Below, in pieces: positions 1 through 6,364 of a stretch of 6,444 nt of DNA. This stretch comes from Prevotellaceae bacterium. Its GTDB lineage: Bacteria > Bacteroidota > Bacteroidia > Bacteroidales > UBA932. The stretch lies in NCBI GenBank assembly GCA_031273285.1, contig JAISSE010000106.1:1-6444 (forward strand), read 5' to 3'. The position numbers and the translations under genes were made by a program. Each line of letters begins with the position of its first letter. The first letter of the stretch is position 1. Below the pieces are notes generated by a model, which worked only from the letters and a program-made list of their open reading frames with translations, did no database searches and was not told the DNA's origin.

Positions 1-477
1 ATTTTCATGGCAATAAAATATTATTTTATGATTACTGTTTATGTATTTCGATAATTTTTCCGTTTCGGGTACTGTACACCTGATGTACAACCTTGCCCAA
101 GCCGTTTTGGGACTTGTACACACAGTGTACAACCTTGCCCGGATCGTTTTGAGGCTTGTACACACAGTGTACAACCCTCCCCGGATCGTTTTGAGGCTTG
201 TACATACAGTGTACAACCTTCCCCAAGTCGTTTTGGGACTTGTACACACAGTGTACAAGTCCGCCTGTGCCGGTTCGGGCACAGTATCCGTGCGGCAGGA
301 CAGCGCCGGCACACGGAACAACCCGCACGCCTTCACCGCAACCGTCTCAACGCCGGCAAAGAGGAAAGGATATGTAATTAACTGACAGTCTGTAAAACAG
401 GATGGATGGGTAAATGCCATATTTTCCGAAAAAACTCCGAAAACCGCAGGGGATATGTATGTGCGACGATTTACCAT
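1..477 (-). CDS. Possible partial gene running through the 42-bp repeat array and off the left edge (unrecognised product)
   Basis: Reading leftwards from the ATG at 477-475, the frame has no stop down to base 1 (159 codons); the nearest upstream in-frame stop is at 510-508. The first part starts MVNRRTYISPAVFG and is rich in Cys and aromatic residues. The array then gives 14-residue repeats of the type LYTVCTSPKTTWGR, and the last visible part is KLSKYINSNHKIIFYCHEN. A good promoter match lies 40 bp upstream, about the same distance as for the two other candidate promoters here. Against it: I recognise no domain, and because 42 is a multiple of three the array is also open in other frames (minus 328-32, plus 41-385). 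The sequence may instead be an untranslated leader or intergenic DNA. An ATG at 8-6 (ATG AAA) could be the start of a separate gene beyond the edge. Treat as a candidate only. Confidence 0.28.
   Translation of the reverse strand, partial: MVNRRTYISPAVFGVFSENMAFTHPSCFTDCQLITYPFLFAGVETVAVKACGLFRVPALSCRTDTVPEPAQADLYTVCTSPKTTWGRLYTVCTSLKTIRGGLYTVCTSLKTIRARLYTVCTSPKTAWARLYIRCTVPETEKLSKYINSNHKIIFYCHEN
13..29. repeat. AT-only perfect palindrome
   Basis: ATAAAATA and TATTTTAT flank a single central T. The palindrome sits in the strongly AT-rich first 60 bases, next to the GC-richer repeat array. It could be an easily melted or curved segment upstream of whatever gene lies to the left. No function is assigned. 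Confidence 0.5.
72..258. repeat. Array of five 19-bp inverted repeats with an exact 42-bp period
   Basis: The unit TTGTACACACAGTGTACAA occurs at 114-132, 156-174 and 240-258. A one-base variant lies at 198-216 and a degenerate copy at 72-90. Each unit is an 8-bp inverted repeat (TTGTACAC/GTGTACAA) around a 3-base centre. Unit starts at 72, 114, 156, 198 and 240 are spaced exactly 42 bp, four turns of B-DNA, so every unit faces the same side of the helix. The four 23-bp spacers are near copies of each other. The ones at 91-113 and 217-239 are one type, with CCCAA/TTGGG arms; those at 133-155 and 175-197 are another. The array could be clustered operators or iterons, a string of RNA hairpins, or a decaying tandem duplication; the sequence does not decide. 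Confidence 0.95.
236..262. repeat. Perfect 12-bp stem hairpin closing the array
   Basis: The last array unit is extended by flanking GGAC and GTCC. This gives arms GGACTTGTACAC and GTGTACAAGTCC around the loop ACA, the longest perfect stem in the array. The unit at 156-174 is also extended, by GAGG at 151-154 and CCTC at 176-179 across one C-C mismatch. No T-run follows on either strand, so it is not a standard intrinsic terminator. Confidence 0.8.
265..284. repeat. GC-rich hairpin next to the array
   Basis: CTGTGCC (265-271) and GGCACAG (278-284) form a perfect 7-bp stem with a 6-base loop, two bases after the array-closing hairpin. Further weaker pairing follows (CCGTG at 288-292 with CACGG at 312-316). 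The stretch 259-316 is thus highly structured and GC-rich compared with the AT-rich DNA on either side. There is no T-run. Confidence 0.65.
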
Positions 478-516
478 TTTAACTAAAACCTGAATAAATT
501 TTATTTTTTAACGGCG

Positions 517-546
517 CAAAGATAAATGTTTTTTGTGGAATGCAAA
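517..546 (-). promoter_or_regulatory. Bacteroidota-type promoter pointing left into the repeat array
   Basis: On the minus strand TTTG (546-543), an 18-bp gap and TATCTTTG (524-517) match the Bacteroidota -33/-7 pattern of TTTG and TAnnTTTG. It is the only one of the three candidate promoters here with both elements visible. Transcription would start near 510 and run towards base 1, through the ATG at 477 and then the array. AT-rich sequence and an A-tract surround it. It faces away from rel, so rel cannot be its target. What it drives lies in or beyond the left edge. Confidence 0.5.
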
Positions 547-551
547 AAAAA

Positions 552-572
552 AATTACGAATTACAAATTACG
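552..572. repeat. Three tandem heptamers, AATTACG type
   Basis: AATTACG, AATTACA and AATTACG lie head to tail with no gap, just after an A-tract. Similar runs are familiar between genes in Bacteroidota and some cyanobacteria (from memory). No function is assigned. Confidence 0.8.
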
Positions 573-582
573 GGGCATGTGC

Positions 583-618
583 CGTTTCTGCAGCGACAGG
601 GACGACGACAAACACGCA
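583..618. repeat. 36-bp direct repeat, copy 1
   Basis: This stretch matches 808-843 with only two differences, both in the first nine bases (CGTTTCTGC here, CGTCTCTAC there). The remaining 27 bases, containing GGGACGACGACAAACACG, are identical. Copy 1 is not preceded by the palindrome that precedes copy 2, so the modules are shuffled relative to each other. Confidence 0.9.
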
Positions 619-631
619 CGGGACATGGCAT

Positions 632-661
632 AGACGTGGCACGCCACGTCTCTACAGCGAC
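632..661. repeat. Palindromic repeat module, copy 1
   Basis: AGACGTGGC and GCCACGTCT flank a central AC, followed by CTACAGCGAC. All 30 bases are identical to 793-822. The palindrome resembles GTAGAGACG...CGTCTCTAC repeats dispersed in many bacterial genomes (recollection, not tested). After CAGCGAC the sequence diverges from copy 2, so the adjoining 27-base module is truncated here. Confidence 0.9.
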
Positions 662-702
662 CTGTACAGGATTTTTCACACGATTAACAGGACGAATACA
701 GT

Positions 703-730
703 GAATAACGAACAGTGAACAGTGAATAAT
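703..730. repeat. Four tandem heptamers, GAAYARY type
   Basis: GAATAAC, GAACAGT, GAACAGT and GAATAAT follow each other without gaps. A related but longer GAATACAGT precedes them at 694-702. The 7-bp step is the same as in the AATTACG run at 552-572, although the sequence differs. Confidence 0.75.
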
Positions 731-747
731 GTCTGAACCATGATTAA

Positions 748-762
748 ATGATTGTCAATCAT
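748..762. repeat. 15-bp palindrome
   Basis: ATGATTG and CAATCAT flank a single T. An alternative pairing uses CATGATT (739-745) with AATCATG (757-763). The flank is AT-rich and no gene start is adjacent. It could be a small protein-binding site or a remnant of an insertion; neither can be shown. Confidence 0.5.
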
Positions 763-791
763 GCGCAGATTCGACGCGGAGACGTGACGTG

Positions 792-822
792 GAGACGTGG
801 CACGCCACGTCTCTACAGCGAC
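792..822. repeat. Palindromic repeat module, copy 2
   Basis: GAGACGTGGC and GCCACGTCTC, 10-bp arms around AC, are followed by TACAGCGAC. Bases 793-822 are identical to copy 1 at 632-661. On its left, GGAGACGTG is duplicated (778-786 and 791-799, a 13-bp step), which looks like local slippage at the edge of the element. Confidence 0.9.
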
Positions 823-857
823 AGGGACGACGACAAACACGCAGTAGAGACGCGGCG
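803..857. repeat. Inverted repeat flanking the 27-bp module beside rel
   Basis: Bases 803-816 and 844-857 are inverted copies with 13 of 14 positions paired; the core is CGTCTCTAC against GTAGAGACG. They enclose a 27-base segment that is also present at 592-618. The layout resembles a tiny element with terminal inverted repeats. The right arm ends 6 bp before the rel stop codon. In the rel transcript it would form a long stem just after the stop and might stabilise the 3' end, but there is no T-run. Bases 808-843 are copy 2 of the 36-bp direct repeat. Confidence 0.75.
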
Positions 858-863
858 GCGCCG

Positions 864-3131
864 TTACACTGTTTCGGGGCTTAGTTTTTCCACGCGCTTG
901 ACACTGTCCATACCTTTTATTTGCTGTACCGCGTTGATCAGTATGTTCAAATCGTCCAAATCGTGCACATACAGTTCGATAAAACCTTCGAAAATGCCGT
1001 CATGGCTTTCGATATTCAGTTTTCGGATATTGACGTTCAACCGGTCTGCAATAATATCGGTCAGGTCTCTTAAAATGCCGAGGCGGTCGATTCCCCTGAT
1101 TTCCAGAATGGCGAGAAAAGAAAGGATTTTGTGTACGCTCCATTGGGCATTGACGATTTTTTCGGCATGTTGAGCCGCCAGTTTCATCGCCGTTCTGCAT
1201 TTTTTCTTGTGCACGGTTACGATTGACGTTGCATTGTCGGCGACACCGATTATTGCGTCGCCGGGAATGGGTTTGCAGCATTCGGCAATTTTGTACGAGA
1301 AATCGTCTTTAAGCAGATATGTTGATTTCGGGTCGGGTTTTTCGGGTTTTTCGTTATGCTGCTGTCTTTCCTCTACTAACTTTCTTAGATTTTTGATTTT
1401 ACGTTTTCCGCTCAGTCCGAGTTGCATACTCCAGTACTGAACCCATTTTTGAGGCGTATTTTCCCTAAGCACCTTGTTGAAATTGTCCAAAGCCAGCAGA
1501 CCTGCGCCCACATTGCTGAATAATTCGTCCTTGTTGGTCTGTTTATAAGCCTCGATAAGTTTCCGGTACGTTCGTGCGCTTGGCTGTATCCCCAGGTCGG
1601 CGAGTTTTTTATCAATGATTTCCTTGCCTTTTTTGCTGTGTTCCTTCACTTCGGATTTCAGCGCCGTTTTGATCAGGTTTTTTGCTTTTACGGTAACAAC
1701 AAAATCAATCCATTCCTTTTTGGGCTTTTGTGTTCTGGTGGTGATGATTTCCACCTGATCGGTGCTTTTCAGAACATGATTCAGAGGCACAAGTTTGTAG
1801 TTCACTTTTGCGGCAATGGCATGATTTCCGATGTGCGAATGAATATCGTATGCAAAATCAAGAACGGTAGCGCCTTTCGGCAATTTTCGCTGTTCTCCTT
1901 TCGGAGTAAAGACATATATTTCGGGCAGGAGGAGATTGGTTTTGAAACGGGCGACAAAAGTTTCGGCATTTTCTTCGTTAGCCATGAGGTTTTCTCTCGC
2001 CTGCTGCAGCCAGTTGTCGAACTCCTTCTGCGACTGCCCCAGCGTCTTGTATTTCCAGTGTGCGGCAATTCCCCGTTCGGCGATGTCGTCCATTCGTTCG
2101 GTTTTTATCTGGACTTCCACCCACACGCCTTCCTGCCCCATCAGGGTGCAGTGCAGGGCTTCGTATCCGTTGGCTTTCGGCGTACCGACCCAGTCTCTGA
2201 GACGTTCCAGCTTGGGACGGTATATTTCCGTTATCAGAGAATATATTGCCCAGCACTGTGTCCGTTCCGGAAGATTGCTGTTGGGTTTGAAGACTATGCG
2301 TATCGCAAACAAATCGTACACTTCCTCGAACGACACATTCTTGTTCTGCATCTTGCGCCATATCGAATACACCGATTTAAAACGGCTGTTGATGACAAAT
2401 TCTATTTCGGCTTCCTTTAATTTGCAGATGATAGGAGTTTCAAAATTGACGATAAACGTTTCGCTTTCAATTTCTTTTCTGTCGATTTTTTCTTTTATTT
2501 CCCTGTAAGCCTCCGGCTCGTAATATTTCAGGCTCAGGTCTTCCAGTTCGGTTTTGATTTTGTAGAACCCAAGTCTTTCGGCAAGAGGCGCAAACAGATA
2601 AAATGTTTCGCTTGCAATCTGGAACTGTTTTTTTTCGGACATGGCATCGAGCGTCCGCATATTGTGCAGTCTGTCGGCAAGTTTAATCATGATGACGTTT
2701 ACGTCGGTAACTAATGTAAGGAGAATTTTCTTGAAATTTTCCGCCTGTCGGGACTGTGTTTTATCGAACACGCCTTCGATTTTGGTCAGACCGTCGACCA
2801 GTTCGGCGACCTTGTCCCCGAAACTGAAACGGATATCTTCGACCGTATAATCGGTGTCTTCGACCACGTCGTGCAGCAGAGCGGCGCAAATGGCATCCTC
2901 TCCCAGTCCGATTTCCTTCGCCACAATCAGGGCAACAGTCAGAGGATGCAGGATATACGGTTCTCCGGCTTTTCGACGCACTCCCATGTGGGCATAGTTG
3001 GCAAAATCAAAAGCCTTGCGGATTCTGCCGGTTGCCTCTTCCGTATAGTTCGAACAATTCGACAACAGTTCTTCCAACTGTTCGTTTATCAGCGCTTTTT
3101 CACTGTTCGTTTGTAATGACGTCATCTGCAT
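864..3131 (-). CDS. rel: Bifunctional (p)ppGpp synthetase/hydrolase, long RSH (Rel/SpoT) family
   Basis: This 755-residue cytoplasmic enzyme makes and degrades the alarmone (p)ppGpp: it transfers pyrophosphate from ATP to GDP/GTP and removes it again. The HD hydrolase domain spans about 40-195, with H62, H87-D88, E91-D92, D153 and N157, so hydrolysis looks intact. The synthetase domain spans about 245-360, with the RFKSVYSI motif, D273 in YDLFAIR, the GYEALH motif (Y323) and E339 in EVQIKT. The TGS domain is at about 403-466, followed by a helical region. The CC zinc-finger-like domain has C618-C619, H641 and C645, and an ACT domain is at about 670-750. Length and order are those of a complete long RSH, so both activities are expected. 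It begins 5 bp after the lipoprotein stop; a second Met lies two codons in. Regulation by uncharged tRNA on ribosomes is family knowledge, not seen here. Confidence 0.97.
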   Translation of the reverse strand: MQMTSLQTNSEKALINEQLEELLSNCSNYTEEATGRIRKAFDFANYAHMGVRRKAGEPYILHPLTVALIVAKEIGLGEDAICAALLHDVVEDTDYTVEDIRFSFGDKVAELVDGLTKIEGVFDKTQSRQAENFKKILLTLVTDVNVIMIKLADRLHNMRTLDAMSEKKQFQIASETFYLFAPLAERLGFYKIKTELEDLSLKYYEPEAYREIKEKIDRKEIESETFIVNFETPIICKLKEAEIEFVINSRFKSVYSIWRKMQNKNVSFEEVYDLFAIRIVFKPNSNLPERTQCWAIYSLITEIYRPKLERLRDWVGTPKANGYEALHCTLMGQEGVWVEVQIKTERMDDIAERGIAAHWKYKTLGQSQKEFDNWLQQARENLMANEENAETFVARFKTNLLLPEIYVFTPKGEQRKLPKGATVLDFAYDIHSHIGNHAIAAKVNYKLVPLNHVLKSTDQVEIITTRTQKPKKEWIDFVVTVKAKNLIKTALKSEVKEHSKKGKEIIDKKLADLGIQPSARTYRKLIEAYKQTNKDELFSNVGAGLLALDNFNKVLRENTPQKWVQYWSMQLGLSGKRKIKNLRKLVEERQQHNEKPEKPDPKSTYLLKDDFSYKIAECCKPIPGDAIIGVADNATSIVTVHKKKCRTAMKLAAQHAEKIVNAQWSVHKILSFLAILEIRGIDRLGILRDLTDIIADRLNVNIRKLNIESHDGIFEGFIELYVHDLDDLNILINAVQQIKGMDSVKRVEKLSPETV

Positions 3132-3136
3132 ATCAT

Positions 3137-4006
3137 TTAGCTGTAATATGTTATTTTTCTTTTCCGTACAAAGATATTACCCGTATAACCGTATTCGACG
3201 CACAGTATCCAGTTGTTGCCGGAATCGTAAGTATAGTCGTACAAAGTCTTCCGAACAACACCGTCCCCATCGGTTTCCCGCGTCATAATCACATCGCCGA
3301 AATCATTATAGCGGAAACATGTTTCGGAAACAAAGGCGACGCCCCTGTATGTCCTTTTGCTTACAACTCTGCCGTTTATATCGAATTTATACCGGTGATT
3401 GAACTCTTCGACGGCTTCAATCTTTTTGCCTGCGGAATATGTACAGTTTGTTTCCGTATAGCCGTTTTCATAGAAAACTGTTTTATTCAGCAGTTTATTT
3501 TTCGAATCGTACCAAAATCCCGATTTTGCAATCAACCTGCCCGAATCGGAATATTTTTCTTCGGCAAGCAGGCGGTTATTTGCGTATTTTCTGATGATAT
3601 GATTTTTCAAATCACCCTTTTTATCAAATATTTCCAGGGTTGCGAAAGAATCGGATACATATTTGTAGTTCACAAAATAATATTCGGGTTCCTTGAATGC
3701 CTGCGGAAACGTATTTCCGGCAATCGAATCGCCGAATACCGTATCGTGCCGTAATGTGTTATAATAAAGATGTTTTTCGACCGATTTATACCGGCAGTCG
3801 TAATGAAATTCATATTTGCTTCGGTACAGTTCTTTTTTCAACACTATGGTGTCAAAAGAGTTATATGCAATATAAAAACTTTCGTCCATGGATTTTACCT
3901 TATGTCTTAACCCCAGAGCATCAACATCGCTGACCGTAATGCGTTCGCCACATGCCGACAGCAAAACAGTAATAACCAGCAACCGATATGTTTTTATACA
4001 ATTCAT
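3137..4006 (-). CDS. Predicted lipoprotein with YD-like (RHS-style) repeats, function unknown
   Basis: The 289-residue product begins MNCIKTYRLL and has a lipobox LSAC with the acceptor Cys at 19, so it should be exported, lipidated and anchored in the envelope. After an ALGLRHKVKSM segment the chain is made of beta-hairpin-like units with a Y/F-D-x-x-G-x-hydrophobic pattern: FDKKGDL (127), YSDSGRL (152), YDSKNKL (166), FDINGRV (208), YNDFGDV (233) and YDSGNNW (260). It ends KRKITYYS. Such repeats recall YD/RHS-type and YwqK-like lipoproteins common in Bacteroidales; none has a role I can transfer. It starts 3 bp after the PBP stop and ends 5 bp before rel, so it is almost surely in the same transcript. 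An accessory role for the PBP, as LpoA has in E. coli, is speculation from position. A predicted surface or periplasmic binding protein is an equal alternative. Confidence 0.85.
   Translation of the reverse strand: MNCIKTYRLLVITVLLSACGERITVSDVDALGLRHKVKSMDESFYIAYNSFDTIVLKKELYRSKYEFHYDCRYKSVEKHLYYNTLRHDTVFGDSIAGNTFPQAFKEPEYYFVNYKYVSDSFATLEIFDKKGDLKNHIIRKYANNRLLAEEKYSDSGRLIAKSGFWYDSKNKLLNKTVFYENGYTETNCTYSAGKKIEAVEEFNHRYKFDINGRVVSKRTYRGVAFVSETCFRYNDFGDVIMTRETDGDGVVRKTLYDYTYDSGNNWILCVEYGYTGNIFVRKRKITYYS
3169..3176 (-). promoter_or_regulatory. Possible internal promoter for rel (-7 element only)
   Basis: TATCTTTG on the minus strand fits TAnnTTTG and lies 38 bp before the rel ATG, inside the last codons of the lipoprotein gene. 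I see no TTTG at the expected -33 position, so it may be chance. If used, it would let rel be transcribed apart from the PBP. Confidence 0.25.
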
Positions 4007-4009
4007 TAA

Positions 4010-6346
4010 CTATTCATTTGTTACCGCACTATCCGCATCGGTCTCCGAATCGTCCGACTGGCAGTTAAACATCGAGGCGTCTATCCCCAAAGGTATTTCA
4101 AATTTATCCGTGTCTCTCACAGGTATAGACCTGTCCGCGAGCACTTTTTTCATAAACAGACCCCATATGGGCAACGACATTCTGGCTCCGTCGCCTACAA
4201 GATGCGAGCCTCTGTCTTCGTTTCCAATCCACACGCCGACAGTGAGTTTCGGCACGTATCCGATAAACCATCCGTCGGCATTGCTGTTTGTTGTTCCCGT
4301 CTTGCCGGCTACGTCCGTACCGTAGGGGAGATAATTTTTCACGCGCGCGCCCGTTCCGCTCATCGTAACGCCCTGCATGACATTGACCGTCTGATAGGCT
4401 GTGTATTCGTTGATTACCTCCTTTCTGTCGGGGACAAACGTGGCTAATCTTGCGCCGTGTTTATCTTCGATATGAGACACAAAGAAGGGATATATGTGCA
4501 TTCCCTTGCTTGGGAACACGTTATAGGCAGCCACCATTTCGAACAGCGACATATCCGAAGAACCGGCGCAGATGGCAGGCGTGGGATCCATATATCCGGT
4601 GAGACCGAATCGCCGGCAGATTTCGACCAGAGTATAAGGCGAGATACGCTGTATCAGATATGCCGATACGTTATTGCTGCTCAAAGCCAGAGCCAGCTTT
4701 AAGGTTATTTCCTTTCCGATATATTCTTCCTTTTCGGATGTTTTGGGCGACCAGACGCCGCCTTCGGGCAGGGGGATGGTTTGCGTGTTGTTCAGTACTT
4801 TAGAGCACGGATTCCATCCTTCCATAAATGCAAGGGTATAGAGAAACGGCTTGACGGTGGAGCCGACCTGCCTTCGTCCCTGCCATGTGTTGTCGAATTT
4901 GAAGAATTTGAAATCGGGACCTCCGACATACGCCTTGATTCTCCCCGTATTCGGTTCCATTGCCATGAAAGCCGCCCGAAGAATTGACTTGTAGTACAAT
5001 ATGGAATCGCGGGGCGTCATAATCGTATCCGCCTCATTGTTCTTGGATTTCCACGAAAAGACGGTCATGCGAACCGTATCGTCGAAACTTTTCAGGATGT
5101 CGCTTTCCGAATGTCCGGCTTTTTTCATCGACCTGTATCTGTCGCTGTTTTTCATCGCCCGCAGGATGCTTTCGTTTACCTCCGACTCTTTCATCTCGTT
5201 GGAGAACGGGAAACGTTTCCGGTATTTTTTTGTGTCGTTGAACTGCGGCTGAAGCGTTTTCGACAGATGTTCCGTAACCGCCTCTTCGGCATATCGCTGC
5301 ATGTCGGCATTTATGGTGGTGTAGATTTTCAGTCCGTCCCTGTCGATATTGAACGGGCGTCCGTTTACCAGATTTTTATTGCACCATCCGTAAAGGGGAT
5401 TTTTTTCCCACTGTATCGAGTCGGCAACATAATCTTCGCGGGTTTTGAATCGGTAGTTTTGCATGTCGGGCTTTTGCATTTTCATTGTCTGCCTAAGCAT
5501 TTCTCTGAAATATGTGCCGTATCCGGTATTGTGTGTTGCCAGCTTGAAATTCAGTTTGATGTCAAGCGCGGCAATGGAGTCGTATTCCTTTTTTTCCAGA
5601 TAACCGTATTTGAGCATCTGACGCAGAACGACATTTCGCCTGTCTTTAGCCCGTTCGGGATGTTTCACGGGATTATACCACGAGGGAGCGTTGAGAATCC
5701 CCACCATCAAAGCCGCTTCTTCCGTTTTCAGTTCGGAAGGAAGTTTGCCGAAATATGTCTGAGCGGCGGTACGAATCCCGTACGACTCGTACCCAAAGGG
5801 TATGGTATTGAAATACATGGTGATTATCTCCGATTTGGTATAATTTCGCTCCAGCTTGACCGCCGTAATCCATTCCTGCAATTTCTGTATTACTCTCTTG
5901 ACCCTGTTGCTGCTGCGTTCCGAAAAGAGGTTTAGCGCCAGCTGCTGGGTAATGGTGCTTCCGCCTCCGTATTTATCGTTTCTGCCCAATACTGTCTTGA
6001 ACAGCACACGTCCCAGACTGCGATAATCGATTCCCGAATGTTTCACGAATCTGACGTCTTCCGTCGCAACCAGCGCCTTGATCAGATGTGGCGACAACTC
6101 CCTGTATTCTATATGCGAACGGTTTTTCAACGCATACTTTCCCAAAAGAGTGTAGTTGCCCTTCCCGTCTTCGGCATACACTTCGGTAGCAAGTTCGCTT
6201 TGCGGATTCTCCAAATCCTCGAAGGTCGGCATTCGTCCGAATACCCCCCAATTGATCAGAATAATCATCAGAAAAAGAAATACAAAAGGAAATAATGCTA
6301 CTCCCCAAATTAACCTGACTAACCTCTTTTTAAACTTTATACTCAT
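4010..6346 (-). CDS. mrcA: Class A penicillin-binding protein, PBP1A type (glycosyltransferase and transpeptidase)
   Basis: This 778-residue inner-membrane enzyme polymerises lipid II into glycan strands and crosslinks their peptides. A basic N-terminus and one membrane helix (about 11-33) precede the GT51 domain. That domain holds ATEDVRF (E96 the likely catalytic base), GGSTITQQL (128-136) and the EWITAVKLE...YFN region (158-180). The transpeptidase domain has GSTVKP with nucleophile S496 and K499, SSN (556-558) and KTGTT (682-686). All key motifs are intact, and the C-terminus is a short acidic tail. I place the start at the ATG at 6346, giving MSIKFKKRLVRL. The frame can be extended to a TTG at 6385, but that TTG is part of the -7 promoter element and would be upstream of the transcript. 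First gene of the cluster. PBP1C is less likely, given the motif context. The symbol mrcA is by family analogy. Confidence 0.95.
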   Translation of the reverse strand: MSIKFKKRLVRLIWGVALFPFVFLFLMIILINWGVFGRMPTFEDLENPQSELATEVYAEDGKGNYTLLGKYALKNRSHIEYRELSPHLIKALVATEDVRFVKHSGIDYRSLGRVLFKTVLGRNDKYGGGSTITQQLALNLFSERSSNRVKRVIQKLQEWITAVKLERNYTKSEIITMYFNTIPFGYESYGIRTAAQTYFGKLPSELKTEEAALMVGILNAPSWYNPVKHPERAKDRRNVVLRQMLKYGYLEKKEYDSIAALDIKLNFKLATHNTGYGTYFREMLRQTMKMQKPDMQNYRFKTREDYVADSIQWEKNPLYGWCNKNLVNGRPFNIDRDGLKIYTTINADMQRYAEEAVTEHLSKTLQPQFNDTKKYRKRFPFSNEMKESEVNESILRAMKNSDRYRSMKKAGHSESDILKSFDDTVRMTVFSWKSKNNEADTIMTPRDSILYYKSILRAAFMAMEPNTGRIKAYVGGPDFKFFKFDNTWQGRRQVGSTVKPFLYTLAFMEGWNPCSKVLNNTQTIPLPEGGVWSPKTSEKEEYIGKEITLKLALALSSNNVSAYLIQRISPYTLVEICRRFGLTGYMDPTPAICAGSSDMSLFEMVAAYNVFPSKGMHIYPFFVSHIEDKHGARLATFVPDRKEVINEYTAYQTVNVMQGVTMSGTGARVKNYLPYGTDVAGKTGTTNSNADGWFIGYVPKLTVGVWIGNEDRGSHLVGDGARMSLPIWGLFMKKVLADRSIPVRDTDKFEIPLGIDASMFNCQSDDSETDADSAVTNE

Positions 6347-6364
6347 AGAATTACGACTATTATA

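Larger units (their letters stand above)
478..863. other. Repeat-rich intergenic region between rel and the leftward promoter
   Basis: No convincing gene is seen. Apart from the leftward promoter, the stretch is a mosaic of short repeats entered separately: heptamer runs, two copies of a GACGTGGC palindrome, a 36-bp direct repeat and an inverted repeat abutting rel. At 661-692 there is also a degenerate run with CAGGATTTTT and GATTAACAGGA, and a 10-bp palindrome CCTGTACAGG. Short open frames here (for example plus 533-718) start inside repeats and look accidental. No intrinsic terminator with a T-run is visible after rel. Confidence 0.7.

Noticed and set aside
72..258. CRISPR array (19-bp repeats with 23-bp spacers)
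   Set aside because: The spacers are near copies of each other, repeats and spacers are too short, and no cas gene is present.
1..258. Replication origin: AT-rich flank plus TTGTACACA sites close to the DnaA box
   Set aside because: TTGTACACA differs from the TTWTNCACA consensus at one base, it arises inside a palindrome, and no dnaA, rep or other origin gene is in view.
265..284. Intrinsic terminator
   Set aside because: The stem is good but no T-run follows on either strand.
32..328. Minus-strand open frame with VYKSQNDLGK-type repeats
   Set aside because: It is an alternative frame of the same array, starts far downstream of the promoter and has no nearby start signal. It is kept only as an alternative to the 477-1 frame.
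41..385. Plus-strand open frame with VHTVYN repeats
   Set aside because: A stop-free 42-bp repeat is open in several frames by necessity. I saw no plus-strand promoter in front of it.
661..670. CCTGTACAGG as a sixth array unit
   Set aside because: It shares only the self-complementary TGTACA core and is far from the 42-bp frame.
1638..2420. 260-codon open frame antisense to rel
   Set aside because: It lies wholly opposite conserved Rel domains, has no recognisable product, and is explained by codon bias of the real gene.
864..3131. Synthetase-only RelA or hydrolase-only SpoT
   Set aside because: Both the HD motifs (H62, H87-D88, E91-D92, D153, N157) and the synthetase residues (D273, Y323, E339) are present, so a bifunctional enzyme fits better.
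5111..5935. 274-codon open frame antisense to the PBP gene (and a similar one at 3032-3754)
   Set aside because: These are shadows of coding sequence with no protein family resemblance and no promoter.
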